Positions 1 to 7,669 of a stretch of 64,000 bases of DNA are shown here, one piece after another (the stretch's first letter is position 1; each line of letters opens with the position of its first letter). The notes under the pieces were generated by a model. The model did not search any database, had not been told where the DNA came from, and was given only the letters and a program-made list of their open reading frames with translations. The translations under genes were made by a program, and so were the position numbers. Origin of the DNA: Bradyrhizobium sp. AUGA SZCCT0283 (GTDB lineage: Bacteria > Pseudomonadota > Alphaproteobacteria > Rhizobiales > Xanthobacteraceae); the NCBI RefSeq assembly GCF_018130385.1, contig NZ_JAFCLU010000009.1:124001-188000 (forward strand), given 5' to 3'.

Positions 1-564
1 GAACAGGACGCGGACAGTGAGATCGTCAACCTTTTCGACGGTGATGTCCTGGTAAACACCGATGGTCAGCGCTGAGGTGGCGGGATCGCGGGCGTATTCC
101 CAGTTGAACACGACGTCGTCGGCGGTGAACGGCTTGCCGTCATGCCATTTGACGCCCGGCTTGAGCTTCCAGGTAACCGACTTGCCGTCGGCAGCGAGAC
201 CGCCGTTCTGAATCGACGGAATCTCCGCCACCAGAATCGGACAGAGGTTGCCGCTGGAATCCCAGCTTGCGAGCGGCTCATAGAAGAGGCGCGAGCCGTC
301 CTGGTCCTTGGTGCCGGTGGCAAAATGCGGATTGAGCAGGGTCGGTCCCTGCCACCATAGCAGTTTGAGCGGCCCGCCGCCGCCGCGCTTGGTCGGCTTG
401 TAAGGAGCGGGACTCTGCGCCATCGCCACACCGCCGATGGCGAGTATCTGCGTGGCCATTGGCGCGGTGAGGCCAAAAGCGATCATGCGTTGCACAAAGG
501 CGCGGCGATCCATCCGGCCGTCCTTTACCTCATCGATCATGCTTCGCAGTTCAGTGTCCAGCAT
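1..564 (-). CDS. Peptide-type ABC transporter substrate-binding protein (partial, N-terminal part)
   Basis: Reading leftward from 564 gives 188 codons that run off the window edge. The N-terminus has a DRRAFVQRM stretch followed by a hydrophobic segment ending AMA, an export signal with a twin-arginine-like start. The mature part contains GPTLLNPHFATGTKDQDGSR, then WKLKPGVKWHDGKPFTADDV, which is the hallmark of family 5 extracellular solute-binding proteins (DppA/OppA type). Such proteins capture peptides or similar solutes in the periplasm for an ABC importer, whose permease genes would lie left of this window. An in-frame ATG at 576 is an alternative start. It lies on the same strand as the M20 amidohydrolase upstream, so imported peptide or amide substrates could be hydrolysed by that enzyme (inference). 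Confidence 0.85.
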   Translation of the reverse strand, partial: MLDTELRSMIDEVKDGRMDRRAFVQRMIAFGLTAPMATQILAIGGVAMAQSPAPYKPTKRGGGGPLKLLWWQGPTLLNPHFATGTKDQDGSRLFYEPLASWDSSGNLCPILVAEIPSIQNGGLAADGKSVTWKLKPGVKWHDGKPFTADDVVFNWEYARDPATSALTIGVYQDITVEKVDDLTVRVLF

Positions 565-846
565 CGTTGTCCCCATCTGGTTCCGGCGTGGTTGCGGCGC
601 GCCGCCGGGCGGCAGCGTCAGGTGTCCCCCGGTAAGATGGCACACCAAATGCCCCCGAGGTCAACGTCTGTCGACAGACCACCCCCGTGACGGCAAGCCG
701 CTGTTGATTTTTGCTTGAGCAAAACGGCGCTGCAGCGCACACCGCTTCAGCAATCCGGCGCCATCCGTGCTCCAAACGCACCCCGGATTGCAAAAAATTT
801 GTTCGCCGGATCAGCGAGGTCCAGCCTCGTCCGGGCTGATGTCCGG

Positions 847-2265
847 TCAGGCCAGCGACATATCCAGGGGCGGCGCAACGCTGTCCGGCAGCGGACTGAC
901 ATAAGGCGTGCGGGTGGTGCGCTTGTTCAGGTCGGCCTTGGCGGCGGCGATCAGGTCCGGCTCCGTCAGCGCCCGGACGCCGAGCCCCGCCATCGCCTTG
1001 GCCGCCTGCACCATGGCCTTGTGGGCGTGCGGGCTCTTGCCCTGCGCCACCACCTGCCAGGTGTGGAACGGGGTGCCGATCGCTACCGTCGGGGCATGGA
1101 CCTGAACGGTGGGCACGACCCAGCTCACGTCGCCGACGTCGGTCGAGCCGATTTGCGGGTTACGTTTGGCGTCTAAGGGCACGATGAAATCAGCCAGCGG
1201 CCGGTCGGTCGGCTCCATGCCGATCGAGTGATAGACGCTCTCGATATCCTTGTCCGTCAGCGTGGAGCGGATTTTTGCGGCGAAATCCTTGTCGGTCTCG
1301 TCGAAATGCGGGGGACCGAGTTCTTCCATGATGCCGTGCAGAGCCTGCTCGAGCGGCGTGTTCGGCAATATGTTGGAGACGGCGGAAATGATCTTCATCT
1401 CCACTTTTGTTTCGGTCATCAATGCCGCGCCCTGCGCGATCTTGTGGACGCGTTCCACCAGCTCGTTCATGCCAGGCAGGTCGCGGGCGCGGATCGAATA
1501 GCGCACGCGCGCATGGGCCTGCACCACGTTGGGGGCGATGCCGCCGGTGTCGAGCAGGGCATAGTGGACGCGGGCGTCGCTCGGCATGTGCTCGCGCATG
1601 TAGTTGACGCCGACATTCATCAGCTCGACCGCATCGAGCGCGCTGCGGCCAAGATGCGGCGAGGCCGCGGCATGCGAGGTGCGCCCGGTGAAGATGAAAT
1701 CGGCGCGGGTGTTGGCGAGCGAAGGCGTCACCACGACTTCCCAGAAGCTCGACGGGTGCCAGGTGATCGCGATGTCGGCGTCATCGAACGCGCCCGATCG
1801 CACCATGAAGGCCTTCGCCGCGCCGCCTTCTTCCGCGGGGCAGCCGTAATAGCGCACGCGCCCCGGCACCTTGTGTTCGGCGAGCCAGTCCTTCACGGCC
1901 GTGGCTGCAAGTAGCGCGGCCGAACCGAGCAGATTGTGGCCGCAGCCATGGCCGTGGCCGCCGGCCTCCAGCGGGCGAGGTTCGGCCACGCCGGCCTCCT
2001 GGCTGAGACCGGGCAGGGCGTCATATTCGCCAAGGAAGGCGATCACGGGCCCGCCTTCGCCCCATTCACCCATCACGGCGGTGGGAATCCCTGCGACCTG
2101 CTCGGTGACGCGAAAACCCTGATGGCGCAGCTCGGCCAGATGTTCGGCCGACGAGCGCGCTTCGGTGTAGCAGACCTCGGGCATCGCCCAGACCCGGTCG
2201 CTCAAGTCGACGAAGCGCGGCTTGATGGTGTCGACGCCACGCCAGATATTACTGCGGTTATCCAT
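847..2265 (-). CDS. M20 family amidohydrolase, AbgB-like
   Basis: This 472-residue protein has the M20 peptidase fold of p-aminobenzoyl-glutamate hydrolase subunit B (AbgB) and related amidohydrolases. The metal-binding segment HGHGCGHN is at about 104-111 and the catalytic PAEEGG at about 143-148. Later segments include ITWHPSSFWE and GRTSHAAASPHLG, typical of the lid/dimerisation domain. It should cleave an amide bond in the cytoplasm. The start at 2265 (MDNRSNIW) is preferred over a longer frame reaching 2343 because it follows a GGAACCGGAAG ribosome-binding stretch and begins at the conserved N-terminus. It lies between an MFS exporter gene and a peptide ABC binding-protein gene, all on the minus strand. 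The exact substrate cannot be read from sequence. Confidence 0.88.
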   Translation of the reverse strand: MDNRSNIWRGVDTIKPRFVDLSDRVWAMPEVCYTEARSSAEHLAELRHQGFRVTEQVAGIPTAVMGEWGEGGPVIAFLGEYDALPGLSQEAGVAEPRPLEAGGHGHGCGHNLLGSAALLAATAVKDWLAEHKVPGRVRYYGCPAEEGGAAKAFMVRSGAFDDADIAITWHPSSFWEVVVTPSLANTRADFIFTGRTSHAAASPHLGRSALDAVELMNVGVNYMREHMPSDARVHYALLDTGGIAPNVVQAHARVRYSIRARDLPGMNELVERVHKIAQGAALMTETKVEMKIISAVSNILPNTPLEQALHGIMEELGPPHFDETDKDFAAKIRSTLTDKDIESVYHSIGMEPTDRPLADFIVPLDAKRNPQIGSTDVGDVSWVVPTVQVHAPTVAIGTPFHTWQVVAQGKSPHAHKAMVQAAKAMAGLGVRALTEPDLIAAAKADLNKRTTRTPYVSPLPDSVAPPLDMSLA

Positions 2266-2355
2266 CTTCCGGTTCCCAATTCTGATGCGATGTGAGCAAT
2301 TGTTATCAGCTTCGCCAAACGACGCCAGCGCCGGGGCAGGCACCTGCCATGCCCA

Positions 2356-3603
2356 TCACGCCTTCGCGCCATGCGGCCGGAACAGCCGGCCTTTCTCCAC
2401 CGCCAGCACCACGGCGAGCGCAGCCAGCGTGCACAGGAAGAAGCCGGTCGCGAACGGCAGCAGCGTGCCGTCGTAATCCTGGCCGATGGTGACGCCGATG
2501 CCGATGCCGAGCAGGGTCGTGATCGAGCCGTACAGCGACGAGGCGGTGCCGGCGATATGGCCCTGCGGCTCCATCGCCAGCGCGGTGAAATTCCCGATCA
2601 TCAGGCCGAAGGCAAACATCATCGATGCCGACAGCGCCATGAACAGCGGCAGGGGCAGCATCTGCATTTTCGTCGCCGCCAGCATGGTTGCGGCGACGGC
2701 CACGAACCCGAGCAATGCGCCATGCGAGATCACGCGCATGCCGAGACGGCCGACCAGGCGGGAGTTGATAAAGCCGGCGATGGCGGTGCCGATGGCGATG
2801 CCGGCAAAGGCCAGCGGAAAATAATGCCCGAGCTGGTAGATTTCGGTGAACACCTGCTGCGACGTGAACACGAAAGCGAACAGCGAACCCACGACGCCGC
2901 CGGCCGCGAGCGCATAGCCCAGCGTCTGGCGGTTGGTCACGGTCTGGCGGAAGGCGTCAAGCACCTCGCGGATGGCGAGCGATCTGCGCATGGCGACGGG
3001 CAGCGTCTCCGGCATGCGCAGCGCGGTCCAGATCAGCGCCACCACGCCATACAGCATCAGCACGATGAAAATGCCGCGCCACTGCGTCAGCATCAGCACG
3101 GCCTGTCCGAACGACGGCGCGACCACCGGCACGGCAATGAACACCATCATCGCCAGCGACACCACGCTTGCCATGCGACGGCCGGAATAGCAGTCACGGA
3201 CGATCGAGGTCGCGATCACGCGGGTGGCTGAGGTGCCGAGGCCCTGCAGGGCCCGCGCCAGCAGCAGGGTTTCAAAGGAAGGTGCGGCGATCGCAAGCAG
3301 GCTGGCGACACAATAGAGGGCCATGCCGCCGAGCAGCAGCGGACGGCGGCCGAAACGGTCCGACAGCGGCCCCATCACGAACTGGCCGACGCCGAAGCCG
3401 AGCAGAAAGATCGACAGCACCATCTGCGGCCGGTTGGCGGCCGTGATGTGGAACGTGGACGCGATGTTCGGCAGCGCCGGCAGCATCATGTCCATCGCGA
3501 TCGGATTCAGCGCCATGATGGACGCGATCACGATCACGAATTCGGGAAAGCCCATCGGGCGGTGGCCTGAAGCGGCCAAGGCATTGGCACTGGTGTCGGA
3601 CAA
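2356..3603 (-). CDS. MFS transporter, Bcr/CflA drug-efflux type
   Basis: About 415 residues with twelve predicted membrane segments. The Bcr/CflA-type N-terminus MDMMLPALPNIASTF is present, and the MFS loop 2-3 motif GPLSDRFGRRPLLLGG is at about 78-93. The family exports small drugs or metabolites by proton antiport across the inner membrane. The frame is open to 3750, but the extra 49 residues are low-quality arginine-rich sequence. A TTG at 3603 preceded by AAGAGG eight bases upstream gives MSDTSANAL and is the better start. It is the first gene of a same-strand run with the M20 amidohydrolase (90 bp gap). The transported compound is unknown. Confidence 0.87.
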   Translation of the reverse strand: MSDTSANALAASGHRPMGFPEFVIVIASIMALNPIAMDMMLPALPNIASTFHITAANRPQMVLSIFLLGFGVGQFVMGPLSDRFGRRPLLLGGMALYCVASLLAIAAPSFETLLLARALQGLGTSATRVIATSIVRDCYSGRRMASVVSLAMMVFIAVPVVAPSFGQAVLMLTQWRGIFIVLMLYGVVALIWTALRMPETLPVAMRRSLAIREVLDAFRQTVTNRQTLGYALAAGGVVGSLFAFVFTSQQVFTEIYQLGHYFPLAFAGIAIGTAIAGFINSRLVGRLGMRVISHGALLGFVAVAATMLAATKMQMLPLPLFMALSASMMFAFGLMIGNFTALAMEPQGHIAGTASSLYGSITTLLGIGIGVTIGQDYDGTLLPFATGFFLCTLAALAVVLAVEKGRLFRPHGAKA

Positions 3604-3825
3604 CGAAAAACCCTCTTGAGGACCGCACTCTATTGATTTTGTTGCGACGCACAATCGGTGTTTTGGAATGGCAGGTCGGCGGCCTCGGAGCCTGCAGGCA
3701 AGCCTTGCCCGAACAATCGGCAAACTCGTTGCGGCGGTGCCCAAAATCATTGTTCTGATCGGCCGCTTGCTCTATCCCCTAGGCCACAAAACACCGGATC
3801 GTGATCGCCTTTGAACGGAGACCTT

Positions 3826-4815
3826 GTGTCGGGACAGACCTTGAAGATCGGCACGCGCAAGAGCGCGATGGCGCTGGCGCAGACGGAAGCGATTGCGCGG
3901 CTGTTGCGGGCGGCCGATCCCGCGCTCGACGTCGAGATCGTCAAGTTCGAAACCCGCGGCGACCAGGACCAGACCAGCAAACTGCTGCGCCATGGCGGCA
4001 AGGGCGGCGCCTTCGTCGCCGAAATCCGCGAAGCGATGCGCGCGGGTCAATTGCAGGCGGCGATGCATTCGCTGAAGGACGTCCCCGGCAATGAGGAGAC
4101 GCCCGGCCTGATCATCTCGGCGATGCTGCCGCGCGACGCCGCCAACGACGCGCTGGTGCTGCGTCCCGGCCTTTCGCTGGAAGAATTTCGGAAATCGAAA
4201 GGCAAGGGTTTCAAGATCGGCACCAATGCGGTGCGCCGCGCCGCCTATCTGCGCCGGCTGTTTCCGGAAGCCGCCGTGATCCATTTTCGGGGTGCTGCCG
4301 ATACCCGGGTGGCAAAGCTCGATCGCGGCGACAAGCAGCGGCTTCCCGGCGGCGGCGAGGTGGGGCCTGCGGACGCGCTTGTCATGGCGCGGTCGGGGCT
4401 CGAGCGCATCGGGATGGCTTCACGTATCGTCCATGACTTTTCGGTTCGCGAAATGCTGCCGGCGGTGGGGCAGGGCATCGTCGCGGTCGAATGCGTCGAG
4501 AAGGACTGGCTGACGCGCGGGCGGCTGGCGAAGATCGAGGACACGCAATCGCGGCGCTGCGCCGAGGCCGAGCGCGAGGTGCTGTGGGTGTTGAACGGCC
4601 ATTGCAACTCGCCGATCGCCGGCCACGCCACGCTCGCGGGTAACGAGATGACGCTGACGGCCGCCGTGCTCGATGAAACCGGCGACCGCTTCATCGAGGT
4701 GTCGCGGCAGGGCATGGCGGACCGACCACGCGAGCTTGGCCGCGCCGTCGGGCTGGAGTTGTTGGACAAGGGCGCAGCCGAGATTATCGCGCGCACCCGG
4801 CCGGACGAACATTAG
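3826..4815 (+). CDS. hemC: Hydroxymethylbilane synthase (porphobilinogen deaminase), divergent
   Basis: This 329-residue protein matches HemC, which polymerises four porphobilinogens into hydroxymethylbilane in the tetrapyrrole pathway. Visible family landmarks are IGTRKSAMALAQ near the N-terminus, GKGGAFVAEI, HSLKDVP with the catalytic Asp at about 85, GTNAVRRAAYL and LPAVGQGIVAVEC. The cofactor-carrying cysteine lies in LNGHCNSPIAG at about 260. It is divergent: the usual RGNV-TRL motif reads RGAADTRV, and a short insertion rich in Gly and Pro follows it. GTG at 3826 is chosen because GGAG lies five bases upstream; a TTG at 3811 would add five residues. It stands alone, not beside hemD, so it could be a second HMBS-like paralogue. 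Its last 59 bases recur at 6135-6193. Confidence 0.85.
   Translation: MSGQTLKIGTRKSAMALAQTEAIARLLRAADPALDVEIVKFETRGDQDQTSKLLRHGGKGGAFVAEIREAMRAGQLQAAMHSLKDVPGNEETPGLIISAMLPRDAANDALVLRPGLSLEEFRKSKGKGFKIGTNAVRRAAYLRRLFPEAAVIHFRGAADTRVAKLDRGDKQRLPGGGEVGPADALVMARSGLERIGMASRIVHDFSVREMLPAVGQGIVAVECVEKDWLTRGRLAKIEDTQSRRCAEAEREVLWVLNGHCNSPIAGHATLAGNEMTLTAAVLDETGDRFIEVSRQGMADRPRELGRAVGLELLDKGAAEIIARTRPDEH
4757..4815 (+). repeat. Direct repeat copy 1: 3' end of hemC
   Basis: These 59 bases, ending in the hemC stop codon, recur in the same orientation at 6135-6193 with 52 of 59 positions identical by eye. All seven differences are synonymous in the hemC frame. Together the two copies bracket a 1.3-kb segment carrying a methyltransferase gene. 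This resembles attachment-site duplications at gene 3' ends. Confidence 0.8.
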
Positions 4816-4890
4816 GGCGCGTACGTCGGCCAGGCAAACGACTGCACCAAAGCGCCATTGGCGGCAATTCTCTGGTTTCGTAATGACAAC

Positions 4891-5736
4891 CTATTTGGTT
4901 CCGGAGATAGTTATGGCCGATGATGGTAGGCGCGGCTTGCCATCAAGGGATGTCTTACGTACCAAATCAAGCACTGTGGCTTCGATCTTCTGGCGAGTTT
5001 GTTCGTCCGACTTTGTGAGCCCCGCGACGACCGGTGCAGCGACCTCCGTCATCAAGCTCCAGTACTCCTCAGCTGACTTGAGGTTAAGTTCGCCCACCAC
5101 ATTCTTCACTGCGATGTCCTTGAGACCGCCCTTGCGAAAGGCTGTTTCCATATAACCCGGCGCGGCACAACGGAACAGTCCAGGCGACCCGGGGGGCGGT
5201 GTGGGCATATCAACATACTTGCTGATTGTTTCCATGATCGTGGTGGCCCATGGATTCCTGTCGGGTACATCCCAGACAGCGGTGCACACGCGTGCTCCAG
5301 GTCTTGCTACACGCACGAACTCTTTCACACAGGTGTCGACATCGGGGAAAAACATAAAACCGAATCGACAAAGCACGGCATCGAATGAGTTGTCGGGAAA
5401 TGGAAGGGCGCCCGCATCACACTGCTTGGTCCGAAAGTTTCCAATCCCGCGACGCGCGGCCTTATCCGCAGCGACCTCAAGCATTCGATCAGAGAGATCT
5501 GTGACTGTGACTGTTCCCTTTGGTACGAGAGCAGCGGCGCTAAGCCCCGGCTCGCCGGTACCAGCTGCCACATCAAGGACGTTCGAAGTGTCGCGCAAGG
5601 CGGCACTGCGGATGAGCTCCTGGCCAACCGGGGCTAGCCAATTCAATACTTGCTCGTCCCATTTCTTCCAACCGGCAGAGAACTTGTCCCAGGTCTGGCG
5701 CTGCTGATCACGTATTTGCTCAAGCTCTGAGGGCAT
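4891..5736 (-). CDS. Class I SAM-dependent methyltransferase
   Basis: This 281-residue protein carries the nucleotide-binding motif I VLDVAAGTGEPG at about 53-64. An acidic residue after the second strand (VTVTDLSDRML) and an AVLCRFGFMFFPD post-motif follow. This is the UbiE/COQ5-like Methyltransf_11 arrangement. It transfers a methyl group from S-adenosylmethionine to an unknown small molecule in the cytoplasm. Its base composition is visibly less GC-rich than its neighbours, with many A/T-ending codons. It lies on the opposite strand inside a segment bracketed by two copies of the hemC 3' end. Both points suggest acquisition by transfer. The start ATG at 5736 follows GAGGAGGCC. The substrate cannot be assigned. 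Confidence 0.82.
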   Translation of the reverse strand: MPSELEQIRDQQRQTWDKFSAGWKKWDEQVLNWLAPVGQELIRSAALRDTSNVLDVAAGTGEPGLSAAALVPKGTVTVTDLSDRMLEVAADKAARRGIGNFRTKQCDAGALPFPDNSFDAVLCRFGFMFFPDVDTCVKEFVRVARPGARVCTAVWDVPDRNPWATTIMETISKYVDMPTPPPGSPGLFRCAAPGYMETAFRKGGLKDIAVKNVVGELNLKSAEEYWSLMTEVAAPVVAGLTKSDEQTRQKIEATVLDLVRKTSLDGKPRLPSSAITISGTK

Positions 5737-6134
5737 GGTGGCCTCCTCGCGACTGTGCTTACGCTGTGCTTGACTAGCAATATAGCGGACCGATGTCTTG
5801 CGACCTAATGTCCGAAGTGGGGCATTCGCTACCGAGTCGAGCCAGCGGTAAGTCCAGCCATGTCCGCTGTGACGCCGAAAGCGGAAGGCAATTCAGAACG
5901 TCGGCGGCCACGCTATGGGCCGTTGCGGGTTGCATCTGCATCATCCACCCGCGTGAAGGCTCAGCTCGGCACTGCGGCGGTCGGCGCGGCGGAGTCGCCG
6001 GCAAGGTTCGCGGTTGATATTCTGCATCACGATCACATAGCCTTCGGCCTTGTAGTACGCGTAGAGGTTTCCGGCCGTGGCTCGTACAGCACGGTTGCGG
6101 TCTCCGCGATGACGGTGGCTGACCGGTTCTGCAT
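5737..6134. other. Non-coding remainder of the hemC-flanked segment
   Basis: No convincing gene is present. The part around 5805-5885 contains AATGTCCGAAGTGGGGCATTC and ATGTCCGCTGTGACGCCGAA, resembling a dispersed intergenic repeat known in Bradyrhizobium-type genomes (recollection, not searched). A 68-codon minus-strand frame spans 5941-6147 but starts inside the relic hemC end and I do not recognise it. The segment probably holds debris of the insertion event. Confidence 0.5.
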
Positions 6135-6193
6135 AGTTGCTGGACAAGGGCGCCGCCGAGATTATCGCGCGGACCAGGCCCGACGAGCACTAG
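6135..6193 (+). pseudogene. Relic of a second hemC 3' end (direct repeat copy 2)
   Basis: In frame this reads LLDKGAAEIIARTRPDEH followed by a TAG stop, exactly the last 18 residues of the hemC product that ends at 4815. The DNA differs at seven of 59 positions and every change is silent (TTG/CTG, GCA/GCC, CGC/CGG, CGG/AGG, CCG/CCC, GAA/GAG, CAT/CAC). The two copies therefore diverged while both were under protein-level selection. That means they come from two functional hemC alleles rather than a recent local duplication. The copy sits 15 bp from the convergent PepSY gene, probably the ancestral hemC end before the intervening 1.3 kb arrived. Confidence 0.8.
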
Positions 6194-6208
6194 CCCAACG
6201 GTCGCCGT

Positions 6209-7152
6209 CTATCCGCTGATGGAGGACGGGGCCGCCGGGCTTACGGAGTCGGCGCGGCGCATTTCGCTTCTGCGCCGCTGCGGCCGTCGCAATTTGCGCC
6301 GTGTCCACAGCAGCAATCCGGTCGAGAGCAGTCCGAGCAGCGCGAGCGAGGTGAGAATGTTCAGCGAGCTCGCGATCATGGCCGACCAGTTGCCTTCGTG
6401 AATCAGCCGGGGCCAGTTGCGGGGCAGTGGCACCAGATCGTCGCCATTGACGGCATAGGCGCGGAGTTCGCCGCCCTCGAAAATTCGCGCCATTAACAGT
6501 CTGCCGCGTGGGCGGATGGAGGTGACCTGCGCCAGATCATGCGATCGGCGACAATGGAAACGGCCTCGGGAAGCGATATCAGCCGGGCGGACCTGAGGGG
6601 AGGTGCGCTTGCCTGAAAGGTCCAGCCGAACGCCAGGCATAGCCCGGTCAACGGGCTCAGCACGATCAGCGGCAACGTGAACCACGCGGTGCCCTTGTGC
6701 CAGCCGGAAAGGCTGTTCCGCAGTTTCGGCAGTCCCATCAGAATGCCGAGGCACATGACGACGACCATGGCGATCGTCGACGAGATCACGAGCCAGGATT
6801 GACCGAGCAAACGTTCATGGTTGCGCCGCGTCCACAGGAAGAATGCCGGCAAAGCCGCTTTCTCGGTGACCTTCTCGCCGCTTTCGAGATCGATCTCGGC
6901 TGAGTCGGCGCCCTGCAGGGTGATGCGCCGTTCCGCCGAGTTGACGGAGACGCCGCGCGCCTTGCCGTCGGGATCATATCGCTTGATGAGATCGGCGACC
7001 CGCGCCGCATCGACGGATTGCGGCTTGATGGCGCTTACCTGAACTGCCGGCTCAAAGGAAAGAATCAGCCCGGTCAGGATGATGGCGAGAAGCGGCAGCG
7101 CGAAGACGAGGGTGATCCAGCGGTGAAGTATCAACAGCAGGGGCTTGACCAT
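6209..7152 (-). pseudogene. PepSY-associated transmembrane protein, frameshifted
   Basis: From ATG 7152 the product starts MVKPLLLILHRWITLVFALP, a PepSY-TM type first membrane helix with the conserved HRW. It continues with a periplasmic domain and further membrane segments (LVISSTIAMVVVMCLGILMG and LPLIVLSPLTGLCLAFG). Near 6540 the frame ends in a spurious tail (IWRRSPPSAHAADC). The expected continuation, DLAQVTSIRPRGRLLMARIF through a last helix and the C-terminus at 6209, is in another frame. A single missing base explains this. Members are inner-membrane proteins often linked to iron uptake or flavoprotein reductases. It is a pseudogene or the assembly has a one-base error. Confidence 0.75.
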
Positions 7153-7335
7153 GGCAGTCTCCGAACCTGGCGCGACCTTGATGTACCGAGGCGCGCAAGA
7201 CAAATGACGCTTTGTCCATGTCGGCGCATTGATCCCGAACAATTCGCCCGGGACCCCTCGAGCAACGAACTGCTTTCGCCGAAGCGCGTTTATGGGTATC
7301 GTCCAACCCGCCGGTGATGCCGAAACGGTGCACGC

Positions 7336-7647
7336 ATGCGATACGCGTCAGTTCTGGGAGCCGCAGTCTTAAGGGCCGCGTTGGTCGCGACCGCAGCCGC
7401 GCTGTCTCTGCCGGCGCAAGCCCAGCAGCGCTTTCTGGCGACCCCCGAAGAGATCGGCGTCGGGCCGCCGCCCGCGCGCTACTCCTGGATTCCGTTCCGC
7501 TGCACCGACGAGCTAGCGGATAATTTCTATCACGGCGCCTGGTATGCGGGGCAGCCGACCGCGCTTTATCGTGGGCGCGCCTACCGGCCGTACTATCGAT
7601 ACAGCGCCTATCGCGCGGGCCTGCGGACCTATCTCTGTTCGGAATAG
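7336..7647 (+). CDS. Small secreted hypothetical protein
   Basis: This 103-residue product has a clear signal peptide: positive MRYASVLG, a hydrophobic core, then LSLPAQAQQ with a likely cleavage after AQA near residue 30. The mature part is rich in Tyr and Arg (YRGRAYRPYYRYSAYR) and has two cysteines, one near the middle and one next to the C-terminus, which could pair in the periplasm. I do not recognise a family. It converges on the SulP gene, with only 19 bp between the two stop codons. Confidence 0.65.
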   Translation: MRYASVLGAAVLRAALVATAAALSLPAQAQQRFLATPEEIGVGPPPARYSWIPFRCTDELADNFYHGAWYAGQPTALYRGRAYRPYYRYSAYRAGLRTYLCSE

Positions 7648-7669
7648 GCCGTGTACATGTCACGGCCTA
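7645..7669. terminator. Bidirectional hairpin between convergent genes
   Basis: TAGGCCGTG and CACGGCCTA form a perfect 9-bp stem around a seven-base loop. The left arm begins with the stop codon of the small secreted protein and the right arm ends with the stop of the SulP gene. There is no T-run, so strength is uncertain. Confidence 0.5.

Noticed and set aside
5941..6147. A 68-codon minus-strand frame near the island right end
   Set aside because: Its start lies inside the relic hemC end, and I recognise no family or ribosome-binding site; too weak to call.
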